Positions 1 through 11,565 of a stretch of DNA of 64,000 bases are shown piece after piece (position 1 is the stretch's first letter; each line of letters opens with the position of its first letter). This DNA comes from Sesamum alatum. Taxonomy: Eukaryota > Streptophyta > Magnoliopsida > Lamiales > Pedaliaceae. The stretch is taken from NCBI GenBank assembly GCA_034509735.1, contig JACGWO010000005.1:36734479-36798478 (forward strand), given 5' to 3'. The translations under genes and the position numbers were made by a program. Below the pieces are notes generated by a model, which saw only the letters and a program-made list of their open reading frames with translations, was not told where the DNA came from and searched no databases.

Positions 1-6
1 AAGAAA

Positions 7-400
7 GGGTAAATTATAACTACTTCCTCTGAGGTTTGGCATAATTACAAATACCTCTCTGAGATTTGTAATCGTCTAACAAATAACTCATTTTCATCCA
101 TTTTTATAGGTGAACTGACCAAAATATCCTTATGCATTTTATTTAATTTTTAATTTTTTTAAAAAAAAATTTGGATTACAATGCACAGGGAGAGGTTCTT
201 AAAGTTTTTTACAATGAGGAGTTAATAATGCAATTTGCCTCGACTGAATTTATTTAACTAAAAAATCAAGGGCAAATTGGTCAATTTCAGGCCTTTGGTT
301 GAAAATTACAAACCTCAGGGGAGTATTTATAATTTTTCAAACAACGACGAGGTATTTGTAATTATGTCAAACCTCAGGGGAGGTAGATGTAATTTACCCT
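7..400. repeat. Family A terminal-inverted-repeat element, copy 1
   Basis: A non-coding element of about 394 bp. Its two ends are inverted copies: the left end reads GGGTAAATTA followed by a CTCTGAGGTTTGGCATAATTAC-like stretch, and the right end is the reverse complement of the same pattern. The interior carries 'phrases' seen again at 9.7, 24.2 and 29.1 kb. The flanks share an AAGAAA string (left, cut by the window edge) and AAAAGAAA (right), so a duplication of 8 bp or so is possible but cannot be proved. No coding capacity is seen. Confidence 0.8.
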
Positions 401-1035
401 AAAAGAAACCCTCTTTTTTACTCACAAATGGCGATTAATGGCACCGCCATTCCACTTTTTTGTAATGACAAAAATAACCCTCAAGTGATATGATAACTAT
501 TTTATTCAACTTTTCGAATTTTATATTAATTGATAAATTAGTTTTTTCTTTCTTTTTTTTTCTTTTTTTTTTTAATGTGACGTGTTAGTTTATATATTTT
601 ACTCTTATTTATAATATATTTTAAAATAGAAAAAATTATTTATTATATACATGCAAGAATAACATATCACAACAACTATTATTTAAATAAGATAAATATA
701 CACGTGGTAAGATTCGAATTCATAATCTCAAATTTATTAATAGGATGTTAATTATGCTAACTAAGTTAAGCCCTGTTGCCTCCGGCAGTGGGAATTAAAG
801 AAACAAATTCTAACATATGGGACCACCTAACACTTCTCAAAAGTCTTCACCTCTCTCTCTCACTCTCACTTAGCTAAATTCAAAGGACACAATTCTTAAT
901 GAGAAACATGGAATTCTATGTGACCATAATTTAATGATGTCAGTACAGACTTTATGCAATAAAAAAACCCATTAAGAAAATGTTTAGTCCATATTGGCTC
1001 TTTGTGCTTCTGCTCTGCTCTCAAGGGGAAGATTC
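401..1035. other. AT-rich spacer and probable NPGR2 promoter region
   Basis: No gene is seen. The stretch from about 500 to 700 resembles 42500-42700 (same order of poly-T tracts, TTTATATATTTTAC and a TATACA/ATATAC block), so it is an old dispersed repeat. A CT-rich tract lies near 850-875, in the likely promoter or leader of the gene downstream. Confidence 0.5.
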
Positions 1036-2161
1036 AGGTTGCTCTTAGATATCATATTTAATGCTCACCTACAACATTTCTTCCTCTGACTTTTCACACT
1101 TCTTTTCAAGAAGAATTCACACTGCCAAAAAGAAAACTCATGAGAAAGAAATAGTGACTTTAGAGAGAGGAGAGAGAGAGAGAGAGAGTTGTTTTAGCTT
1201 TGGATTCTTGGTTGTTGGTAAATTTCAACCTGTAAAATCAAGAAAAGGATCTTTATTGCTGGAGATGAGAAATGGGTTGTGATGGATTTTATGTGTTGTG
1301 GGCTCTGCCCATGCCTTTCCACCAAGCAAAAAAGGTCCTTTCTTTAATAATTGTTGTATATATTTTTTTATGTACCTGCATTTTTGGTAATTATTCTCAC
1401 TGCTTGTTGTTTTTTCACAATGATGGTATGATGGGTTTGTTTGTTTTTCACTTGGCCTTTTTATCTGTCAAAAGTTGCATTCTTTGACTTTTGGTTTTCT
1501 GGTTTTTGTCTAGTGCTAAATCTACCTGGATGTTTGGTGAGTTTCTTCTGAGTAAATTGCTTTCTGCTGTTCTTTTGTACTGCTACTTCTTTTATTTGGT
1601 CACTTCTGATGTTTTTATGGGGTAATTGGTGGTTCTTGGATCAGGGTTTTAGGGTTCTTATTGGGAATTTGTTGTTGAAAAGGTAATGTGGAAGTGTTGA
1701 AATTGAACTGTGTTTAGGAGTCTGCTGCAGTAGTGTTCTTGGTAGTTTAGTATCTGTAATTGCTTGATTTTTAGAGATGGGATTTTTCGATACTCGTAGA
1801 TGGAACTTGAATGCATAATGGAGGGTGTGAGCATTCTGTCTTGTTTTGCAAGGGAAGTATTGATTGAAATTCTGCTTGAATCTTTGTAAAAATGTGAAAA
1901 AAACGTATACGATGGCATGTTCAAGTGCTTTCGTCGTTCGGTCTTCTTGTTATCTGGTCTTTGGAAAGGATTTTTTTTTTTGTTTTTTTGTTTGTGGTCG
2001 TTGGAAAGGATTGATTTCTCAGAAAGTTGAGTAGATTTATTTGTATTAGTGTTGCATGAATGAAAATCTAGTTATTGTTATGCACAGGAATCGAGTGATT
2101 TTTGGTTAATTCTTTCTTAATGTGTTGGTGATCAGGAACACAACAATTGTGATGAGACGGG
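1036..2161 (+). other. 5' leader of the NPGR2-like gene with a leader intron
   Basis: A GA-rich tract (about 1159-1188) lies in the probable first non-coding exon. A plausible donor is at about 1218 (GTTG|GTAAAT). A clear acceptor (GATCAG) ends at 2135, just 26 bp before the chosen ATG. The leader intron would be roughly 0.9 kb. The transcription start is not determined. The short ORFs in this stretch are not supported as genes. Confidence 0.5.
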
Positions 2162-3227
2162 ATGAGAATTAAATATTGGCTGAACAGACAAAAATCTGCA
2201 TTGAGTTCAAAACTGAGGAAGATGATGAAATGCATTTGCTCCGGTGAGCACTTAAGAGTGGATGAAATAATTCCTTCATCAGAGTCCCTGGCAACTCGGG
2301 ACTATTCAGCCAGCGGGTATTCTTCTCGAGCAGGGGAGACCGATACAAAAGTCGACACCAGCAACATAGAAGAGGCAGAATCATCTCTTCGAGAGAGTGG
2401 CTTTTTAAATTATGAGGTTCGTGACTCTGGCTTTACTGCATCGTAGGTGATTTAAACTGAGGAATGATTATCATTTAGCTGTGTTATCTCCTTCTTTGCT
2501 ACCAATGAAAAATCAAATTGGCGGAAGACATACGAGTGTCGAATGTTAAACCTCTTGAAATATGTGCTTGATTTTGTTACTTAGGTACTGAATTATAATG
2601 TCCGAGGTGAAGTACATTCGATGCTTATTTCTAAACTGTGGTCTTCTTTCTAGGCAATTTGCATGAAATCACTCTCTTGAATGCATACTTTTGTAATGGT
2701 TTTAACTATTCTCTACCGAAATATTCATGGGATTGTTACTGAAACGACATTTTCTCTAAAATAATTTGAATTTCAACTATCCGAAATGTAGACTGAGGCA
2801 AACTGGATTTGTGTTGGTGGATTCTTAATGTTGTATGATTTCTCCAGGTCCTGCTTTCTTCAGATGCACAAGTGACCTTTGTTCTTATCAGTTTTCTATA
2901 GTGGTCTCATTTTATGTGGGATTTGTAGGAAGCAAGAGCTTTATTGGGACGACTTGAGTATCAAAAAGGGAATGTGGAAGCTGCTCTTCGGGTTTTTGAA
3001 GGAATTGACATTGCTGCAGTGATTCCCAGAATAAAAATCACTATAGTTAGAAGATGCGAGCTTCCTAGACGCCATTCTCAAAGCGACAATACTCTGCCAA
3101 TGTCTATGCATGCAGTGAGTTTGCTCATTGAGGCAATCTTTCTCAAAGCAAAATCACTGCAGGCTCTTGGAAGGTATACAGGTATTTCTTTAAGATTTTC
3201 CGCTGTATACAAGTATGTTATAATGCT

Positions 3228-3280
<53 letters not shown>

Positions 3281-5283
3281 TCTTAATTGCTTTAATGTTT
3301 CTTAAGTTCATTCTTGGTTTTTACTTGTTTTAGCCACTAAGCTCGATTCCTTGGGATTTTCCAGAAGCTGCTCAATCATGTAAAGTAATACTGGATACTT
3401 TTGAATCCGCAATACCAGACGGCTTACCTGAAAATCTTGCTTCCGACTGTAAATTGCTGGAGACGTTAAACAAGGCTGTCGAGTTACTTCCGGACTTATC
3501 CCAACTTGCTTATGATCCTCAAGAAGCAATTTTAGCTTATAGAAGGGCCCTGCTTTATCAGTGGAATCTTGATGTGGAAACTAGAACAAAATTAGAGAAG
3601 GATTTTGCTATATTTCTTCTTTACAGTGGTCATGACGCAAGCCCTCCAAATCTTCGCTCACAGATGGAGGGCTCGTTCGCACCAAGAAACAACGTCGAAG
3701 AAGCTATTCTGCTGCTGCTTCTTATTCTCAAAAAGTTTATGCTCAAAAGGATCGGATGGGACCCGTCAATTCTTGATCACCTTGGTTTTGCATTGTCGAT
3801 AGCTGGTGAATGCAGGTCGCTCGCCCACCAGATTGAAGAGTTACCTCCGGGGACCGTCGAAGGCAAAGAAAAGTACACGTCTCTAGCGCTTTGCTACCAT
3901 GCAGAAGGTGATGATATGACTGCTCTGAATTTGTTACGGAACCTTTTGAATAATAGAGAGAACCATAACTGCGGATTTGAGTTATTACTTGCGTCAAAGA
4001 TCTGTACAGAGGATTCTTATTCGCTTGAAGAAGGGATCGAATATATTTATAAACTGCTTGCTCAATCGGAAAAATGTGACCAGAGGGCTAGTCTTGCAAA
4101 TTATTTACGAGGTCTCTCTCTTTCAGCCCAATCTAGAGGTGTAGGTTCTGATGCCCAGAGAATATCGAGGCAATCTGAAGCACTCGGGGCACTTGAAATC
4201 GCTCAAAGAACGACTAAAGGGAAAAATTCGAGCATTTTATTTTCTCTTAGTCTAGAAAATGCTGAGCAGAGAAAGTTGGATGCTGCTCTTTATTATGCGA
4301 AGCAGCTACTGAAATTGGAAGCCGGATCTAATGTAAAGACTTGGATTCTTCTTGCTCGTATTTTGTCAGCTCAGAAAAGGTACGTTGATGCGGAAAACAT
4401 GATTGATGCTGCTCTGGATGAAGCAGGGAAATGGGATCAAGGAGAATTGCTGCGGACCAAGGCCAAACTGCAGATTGTACAGGGCCGCTTAAGGGATGCA
4501 GTTGAAACATATACGAAACTTCTCGCCGTTCTTCAAGTCCAGAGAAAGAGTTTTCGAGCTCAGCAAAAGCTCTTAAAAGTATGTGCTAGATTATTCTGAA
4601 TTTATATGCTTTTAGCGATAAGAGAAAGTGAACTGGGATGTTTTCGTGTGATGTGGAATTGCTTCTTCGATACTTTAGTCCATCTTACCGTCTTTTTCTG
4701 TTTACACGTCCATCTTCGTTATACTGAAGAGCATTTTCGTCACAGGATAAGCAGAATGGCAGTACAAATTTGGAAATGGAAACATGGCACGATCTAGCGA
4801 ATGTGTACACCGGCCTGTCTCAGTGGAGGGACGCAGAGATATGTCTTTCCAAATCTGAAGCCATCAATCCTCATTCGGCTTCAAGATTACATTCTGCAGG
4901 TAGATCATGCTTTATATAAAAATATAGCAGAAGTCTCTGTCAATGGTTCTTATCTCTTTTTGCCAGGTTTACTCTACGAAGCTAAAGGCCTGCCGAAGGA
5001 AGCTCTGAAGTCTTTCGAGAAGGCACTAGACATCGAACCTAATCACATCCCAAGCTTGATATCTACTGCCATCATTCTCAGGCAAATCAGCAACCAATCA
5101 CCGCCAGTCGTGAAAAGCTTTCTTACCGATGCTTTGAGGCTCGACAGAACTAACTCTACCGCCTGGTACAATCTCGGCCTGCTCTACAAGAGTGAAAGCA
5201 GCGCCTCAGCTCTGGAGGCAGCAGAGTGTTTCGAAGCTGCAGCCATTCTCCAAGAATCCGAGCCAGTTGAACCTTTCAGATGA
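2162..5283 (+). CDS. NPGR2: NPGR2-like TPR protein (No Pollen Germination Related)
   Basis: Five coding exons: 2162-2416, 2929-3181, 3365-4578, 4746-4899 and 4967-5283, giving 730 residues, close to the family's roughly 740. All junctions are GT..AG and the phases join cleanly. The protein starts with a basic stretch followed by MMKCICSGEHLRVDE and SLATRDYSASGYSSR, which is the family signature. Helical TPR repeats follow (for example EARALLGRLEYQKGNVEAA, ETWHDLANVYTGLSQWRDAE, and a last repeat around LLYEAKGLPKEALKSFEKAL). From family knowledge these are calmodulin-binding scaffolds; NPG1 in Arabidopsis is needed for pollen germination, and NPGR proteins act with PI4-kinase complexes at the plasma membrane as TTC7-like subunits. 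The start is chosen because it gives the usual N-terminal length and directly follows a splice acceptor. No lesion is seen. The call is firm for the family; NPGR2 rather than NPGR1 is my best reading. Confidence 0.93.
3228..3279. repeat. (CT)n microsatellite in NPGR2 intron 2
   Basis: An almost pure CT tract with one TT interruption. It occupies the middle of the 183-bp intron 3182-3364, upstream of the acceptor. It is likely length-polymorphic. Confidence 0.95.
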
Positions 5284-6174
5284 TGCATTGCAAGATCTGC
5301 AACGCATTTCGTTGTCTTTTTGGTGAAGTAATTTTCGGTTCTATAAGTTCGCCCCAGATGACATTTTGACCAGGACAGCTTTGGCTAATTCTCTACCAAG
5401 ACGCATGTCGACAGATATCTCGTCCTCCGTTCTGTGTCGATATATTCGAAGATCAGGAGAGTCCATCCAAGGTTAGTCTTGATCACTCAGAATCTTGAAG
5501 TTCTGACAGCTAACTCTTTCAACATTTGAAACACAAACGCTTCGATGTTTACTTAGATGTTAGCTTCTGATAGAAAGTCCTGTCTGCAGTTTTAATCCGT
5601 TTTCGTCATCGTTCTACAGCTCGATTTCTTAAACAAACTGAACTTAAGGCATCTTGAAGTAAATTTTCCTACGTATAAATCGTCGAATGTACTTGTATAG
5701 ACCATGGGGGCAGAACTACAGCGAAGAAAATCTGCAGAGATTTTTGCTGGATTATGAAATTATTGATATACTTGACAGCGTCCCGACCATCTTGATGCAT
5801 TCTATGGTATAACTGATCGTTTCTATGTCGAAAAAAAAAAATGAAGTTATGGAGACAAAGTGAATGTTCTAAGTTGAGACGATGAGGCGACGAATGACGA
5901 TTAGCTACACATGAATTCTTTAGATGATTATATGCTATTTTCTTTTTAATGTTTAGGTGAAAAATTGCAAAAATTAATGACAAAATGTATTTTTCCATCA
6001 CATAAGGGCTTAAGTTAAACATGCGTACGGTCGCCATACTTCAATAATTTCACACTGTAATTCCAGAACTAACATATGAATTTTGTAGTTAGTATATTGA
6101 TTAGTGTATTTGTTAATGATTGATGTTATGATGTAATTGTAATTGATTATTACTTTTTAGGACAACAAATTAAT
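5284..6174 (+). other. 3' UTR and downstream spacer of NPGR2-like gene
   Basis: No further gene is seen. The first several hundred bases have exon-like base composition and probably form the 3' UTR. Composition turns AT-rich from about 5800. The antisense ORF here has no recognisable motif. Confidence 0.45.
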
Positions 6175-6857
6175 GGGTAAAATTATGGCAGTCTCATCTA
6201 AGATTTGGTATAATTACAAGTACAAATTATGGACAATAAATAACCTCTTTAGTTTTAATGTTCGTCTACCCATTTCCTTAGTTTTTGTTAAGTTTTATCT
6301 AATTTTTGAGTGGCCAAAATACTTTTTAGAATTATGAATTATAATTTTTAAATACTTTTTAGAATTTTTTAAAATACATTTATGGACAAATATGCTCTAT
6401 TCATTATTTACTTTACTCACTCTTAATTTTTTTTTTTCAATTCTTATTTTTTTAAAAGAAATCAGCAAGAATAAAATAGTAAGTTCTAGGTGGTATAGGA
6501 CTACATAATTATTTAAATTATATTAACATCTCTTGAGATTAAGTCAAATTATACAAACACCCTTTTTATCTTTTGCAAAATTGTAGCTACATCCCTTAGG
6601 TGTGTTAATGAAATGTTTTTCATGCACTGTTTATGTGAGTTCTAAATAGGAGGTGGAAGTCTGGTTATAATTACAACTATAACCTCAAGGAGTGTAGTTG
6701 TAATTTTGCAAAAAATAAGAAGTGTATTTTGAACAACTTCACGGGGGCCAACGTAATTTACTCTAATTATTTTTCATTTCATGGAATATTTGTAATTTTC
6801 GAAACAACGAAGTTATTGGTAACGTAATCATGTCAAACTTGTAGCTGTAAGTTACCC
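6175..6857. repeat. Diverged Family A-like inverted-repeat element
   Basis: The left end GGGTAAAATTA..AAGATTTGGTATAATTAC and the right end ATCATGTCAAACTTGTAGCTG..TTACCCT are inverted versions of the Family A ends. The interior is longer and more decayed than in copy 1. No convincing target duplication is visible. Confidence 0.55.
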
Positions 6858-7116
6858 TAAAATGATATACAACTCCTACTTTTTCCAGTCTCATTCAGAA
6901 CTCTCTGTATGCACTCAAATTGATTAATGCTATCTGGAAGAGAGGGAGTAATAGAATTAGAATGAATACTTCGCTGAAGCATATAACAATGGAAGTTTCT
7001 CATATAGAGAAGAAGAAGAAGCTACAAACATAAAAGAATGAAAACCTTACAGGAACCACAGCAATTCTCAAGTCTTTTTTACTGTTCCCTATTAAGACAG
7101 GAATCCGCTGTTCAAA

Positions 7117-9152
7117 TCATTTCTTGCTGAGATCAATTCCAGCCTTCTTAGCCACTGCATCCAGTCCATTCTTCTCTATGGTCTTTATAGCTTTTGTCGA
7201 CAACCGCAATTTGACGTAGCGTTTCCCAGCTTCCCACCAGATTCTCTTGTACTGCAGGTTCACAAACTGCCGCGTTATCGTCTTGTGGTTTGAGTGAGAA
7301 ACTTTGTTCGCCTTGTTCGATTTCTTCCCAGTGAAAGGACATACTCTACCTGAACAATGCAGAACCGGTTCAATATAACTCTACCAAAATCAATGCAAAT
7401 GATTGAGCAAGAACCAAACTTTTCTTCTTCCTTAACATCCAACCAGTTTTTTCTTAATGCATGGGATGTAACCCCTAAAATTTTCTTGATAACGCATAAA
7501 AGATGTAACTTTCTTGATGATGGTTGCCATGCGAGTGCCCATGAAAATTTGCTAACCTATACACCTATGTTTAACTAGTCCGGACCTTAAGATACTTCTA
7601 AAACAATTGATTAACGACCTTGAAGTGAGATATATATACTACAGGCAAAATTTCTCCAAACTTGATATGATGTTAGGTTTAGCAGAGTGTAACTTACGCG
7701 GACAAAAGGCTTCATTCGTGAAACCAGCAAACAAGCACAATGCAAGAAGTTTTCTAACATCCAGTTCTCAGAACTGTTAGTCCTTCTCATTACATGCTAC
7801 CATTTACCATACATATATTTCAGCAACTGGGAATCATGTCTCAAAGAGATTCAGAACATTCTAACCAGATCCCAGTTGAACATTAGAATGGCAGTGCAAA
7901 AGAAAACAACAATTTCATTAAAAACAAAATTTACATATCATCATGACATCTTCATATCCTATATAAGTGACATTACTGATTTTATACAAAGCTGAGGATC
8001 ACAAAAGCTTTCAGAGTACCAAATCAACGGGCAATACGAGCATTATAACAAGAAGTCGAAAAGTGCCCTCTTGAATCTTGATACACTTTCTAATATAAGT
8101 GTTTCTTGGAACTCTATAACTTATTCTACTTATATCAGTAGCTTTAAGCAAACCATAATGCCAATCCAACCTTTCATCCCCTCCCCTTTACTTTACATTA
8201 TTAGGTTGAATAAGCTGCCTAATACACAAGGTGTTTACTTTGCATTATGGGAGCCCAATTTTATACCCAAGCCCGGTACATATCATTGTTCCTCTTCAAT
8301 AACTCAAACAGTAAAGGCCACGTTTACTTTGAGGGCCGTATTAAATAAGTGATCGGATTATCTTGAACAAAATGAATGATTAAAAAGCCCATATAAATTG
8401 TAAGGTGTTTACTTAAGCAAGAATAGTTGTATTATTCTTAGGAATAAGTTATACCACATATTTTGGTGGTTTATTTATGCAACCGGAACAGTAAATAGTT
8501 CAAGGTTTTGGTTTAATACTAGGCTCCTATACAACAAAGTAACCTATATTAATGTTTTTATTCAGGCTAATACACCAAAGTAAACGACATCTAAACATAG
8601 TATTAGTTACGACAACGCTTATCCTGTCACACAAATGACTCATATACGGGACCTAAGAACAACAATAGTATTTAAAACAGTCTGCTTTAAAGCTTGCACC
8701 TGCCCTTCCATTATACCACAGAAATTCCCCTTTCTTTCGTAATTGGGAACAAGTTAAGTCACTCATACAAGCGCAGACTAATCATCTCACTATACCCACA
8801 TAGGAAAACAACCAACAAACAAACACACAACACACACACACAGATAAAATTTTTATATCAAGGAAAGAAACAAGAAGATAAAAACTTCATATAAAAAACA
8901 CGGAGAGGGATTAAGGATAAGAAATTTACGGGCAACAGGCTGAAGAGAAGGCCTGAGAGGAGCAGAAATAGGCAGGGGGGCACTTTTCTGAAAGTGGGCT
9001 GTTGAAATCTTGATGCCACTCAACTGGGATGCAACGAAACCGATCTCTGAGCTTGTTCTTGAACTCTTCATTGAAAGTCTGCTAAAATTTTGGGATTTTG
9101 TCGCCGCCACACCCACCATTATCGGTCCTAGTGTAGCTGTAATCGTCGCCAT
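7117..9152 (-). CDS. RPL28: 50S ribosomal protein L28, chloroplastic
   Basis: Two exons on the minus strand: 9152-8930 (start and transit peptide) and 7349-7117 (stop), joined across a 1,580-bp phase-1 intron to give 151 residues. The first exon encodes a Ser/Thr-rich, acid-poor N-terminus typical of a plastid transit peptide, ending in LQPVAR. The second encodes the whole bL28 fold: [20 protein letters not shown], then a [20 protein letters not shown] stretch, then a lysine-rich tail ending AGIDLSKK. The codon split over the intron gives the ARRVCPF junction seen in plant orthologues. The protein is a structural part of the plastid large ribosomal subunit. It is convergent with the NPGR2-like gene. 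No lesion is seen. Confidence 0.95.
8315..8598. repeat. Possible small TIR element in RPL28 intron
   Basis: Both ends contain a CGTTTACTTTG-type motif in opposite orientations (GGCCACGTTTACTTTGA on the left, inverse of CCAAAGTAAACGACATC on the right), spaced about 280 bp apart. Another CACAAGGTGTTTACTTTG lies at about 8226. No target duplication was found, so this is tentative. The rest of the 1.58-kb intron has nothing recognisable. Confidence 0.35.
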
Positions 9153-9684
9153 TGCTGCAAAATTCAGTCTTTTTTTCTTCCCTTTTTTGGCCCAGAAAAT
9201 GTTTGAAGCAAAGAGGGTAAAGTGGGGGGTTTTGAAAGGGGAAGTGAGTGAAGGAAAATGGTGTGGATAAAATGGATGCTGTTTGATTTGTTTATCACAA
9301 CAGTTCTTTTGGATTTTTTCACTTTGGCCCCTTGAATATTATTATTATACATTTTAGCCCATAAGTTTGTGCTTTTTCGGCATTTATCTCCCTCTATTAG
9401 TAAATTTACGGTGCAGGAAAAGGGACTGCCATATCTAGATTAGTTTTCGTAAAAAAATTCTTATCCAAATCAAGTATTTCGGCAATTAATCTATACTAAA
9501 TTAGAAGAGTCTATCATGTATCATTTTTTTTATATGAACAATTCAGCACATGCAAATACTTTTTCTTTACATGAGTCTTTAGTGGAATTTATACATCTCA
9601 TTTTGAAATATTACATGCAAATTAAGGTATAGACAGTCGACAGATGATAGTTCAGGGGCAAACAGGTTTTTGATTTTATTCTAT
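9153..9684. other. RPL28 5' flank and AT-rich spacer
   Basis: The first 130 bp or so would be the RPL28 leader and core promoter on the minus strand. From 9310 the text (CACTTTGGCCCCTTGAA) resembles the ends of other decayed TIR elements in this window. No gene is seen. Confidence 0.4.
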
Positions 9685-10118
9685 GATAAATTACAACGAG
9701 TTTTCTTGAAATTTGACATAATTATAAGAATAAATTACAACTATATCTCCTGGGATTTGATATAATTATAAATATCCCATGGGGTTTGTAATCGTCTAAA
9801 AAATAACTCATTTTCATCTATTTTATGAGTGAATTGACCAAAATGCTCTTATACAAACTAAATTGTTCTTAAATTTGAATTTGTTTGGACGACAATGCGC
9901 AGGGAGAGATTTCTTAATTTTTTACACAGAGGAGCAATACTGCAATTTGCCTCGGTTGGATTTTCTACAATTTTATCTAAAAATTCAAGGGCAAAATGAT
10001 CAATTTCAGGCCTTTGGTTAAAAATTACAAACCTCGGGGAGATATTTATAATTTTTCATATATGAGGGGGTATTTATAATTATGTCAAACCTCAGTAGAG
10101 GTGGTTGTAATTTATCCT
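9685..10118. repeat. Family A TIR element, copy with doubled left end
   Basis: The left end motif (ATAAATTACAAC..TTTGACATAATTATAA) occurs twice in tandem, at 9685 and 9729. The element then runs through the same interior phrases as copy 1 and ends with TATGTCAAACCTCAG..GTAATTTATCCT. The orientation is the same as the copy at 7-400. Confidence 0.75.
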
Positions 10119-10125
10119 AATTAGA

Positions 10126-10690
10126 AATAATCCCTCGCTGTTTGAAAAATTATCAATACTCTCTAATTTTAATGGTCATCTTACAATTAACTCAATCCAT
10201 TAAGTTTCCATCTATTTTTGTGGACCTTGTGGACTATAAATTATAAATTTATTTATTTTTTAAATCATTTTGGACCAAATGGATTTTATTTATTTTTTTT
10301 ACAAATTTTCAAAATTTTCAACTCACCTTGTCTAATTCTTTTACAATTCATTCTTTTTTAAAAGAAAAAATACAACAAAGGGGTATTTATAATTATGTCA
10401 AACCTCAGAGGAGGTGGTTGTAGTTTATCCTAAAAATAATCATTCGTTGTTTGAAAAATTATCAATACTCTCTAATTTTAATAATCGTCTTACAACTAGC
10501 CCAACCCATTAAGTTTCCATATATTTGTCGACCTTGTGAACTATAAATTATAATTTTATTTATTTTTTAAAGTTTTTATAATTTTTTCGGACCAAATGGA
10601 TTTTTTTTTTTTTTACCATTTTTTCAAAATTTTCAACTCACCTTGTCTAATTCTTTTACAATTAATTTTTTTAAAAGAAGAATTATAACA
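10126..10690. repeat. Tandem duplication, period about 309 bp
   Basis: Two head-to-tail copies start at about 10126 and 10435. Both begin AATAATC-TTCG-TGTTTGAAAAATTATC, share ACCAAATGGATTTT, and share CAACTCACCTTGTCTAATTC near their ends. The unit carries a Family A right-end motif (GTCAAACCTCAGAGGAGG), so an element fragment has been duplicated locally. It is non-coding. Confidence 0.75.
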
Positions 10691-11565
10691 AACGCAAAGT
10701 TGACAATTCCAAATTTTCATACAAAGATTACATAATTTTATCAAACATCAAGAATACTTGTAATTTTTCAAACTGAATATCAATAATTACGCCAAATTTC
10801 ATGAGAACTCATTGTAATTTAGTAATGTACCCTTTAGTTTAATTTTAAGAATTGGTCCAGCGTTGACAAAAAAGACAAGTATGTTAGAAGCACAAAGAAG
10901 TCGTCTACAGTTTGGGATCATAACAGGACATGATCAAACTGCAGACAATCTTAAGTATACCAGTTTGGTTTTGGTCATTCCAGGTTCCTTGGAGATTACA
11001 TTCAAATCATGTGCCTGTTCTCACACATATGAAAAAAATGGCAAGAAAACACACAAAGAGATAGATAGATAAATAAGATGAATGGCCCTTCCTAAGTTCA
11101 GGAAAACAGAAGATCATTTCAAGCAGCCAGTGTTTGCTCAGTCTTGAGCTACCAAGAGAAGATAAGTTTTTCGAGTACACGATGCATTCAATACAAAGCA
11201 ACGGTAGCTCAGAAATACGTAAACTGTTTGAAAATGTTAGGAATAAATGAAATTACAAAGTACATTGTTAGGGATCCTATAGTCAAAAACCACTAATGAA
11301 ATGAAAATTTTAAGTGTAGGGGTAAACCGAATTAAGTCACCATACTTGGTTTACATGTAAATAAATCCTACCTATAAAAGAGTTGCTACATGTACCATAC
11401 TAAACTATTCTAGCACGGCCAAAGTGTTAAGACGCACAAATATGGTTCGAGCTTGAAACAACACATTATCTATTCAAAAACCTACTACTAAGTCGGTATG
11501 CACTCTGCAATCGCCAATTAGTAAGTGCGGGAAGTGCTGAAACTTGACATTGTTTAACAACATTC
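10691..11565. other. Spacer plus 3' UTR of U2AF65-like gene
   Basis: No gene is seen. Bases 10691-10850 are a decayed element remnant. The stretch from roughly 11000 to 11565 probably includes the minus-strand 3' UTR of the next gene. The short ORFs here show no family features. Confidence 0.45.

Noticed and set aside
3078..3311. Antisense ORF with an RERERER run
   Set aside because: It is the complement of the CT microsatellite in NPGR2 intron 2.
7148..7342. 64-residue minus ORF over the L28 second exon
   Set aside because: Wrong frame; the neighbouring frame encodes the L28 core and joins exon 1 in phase.
8071..8352. 93-residue ORF in the L28 intron
   Set aside because: Lies within an intron, on the opposite strand, with no family features.
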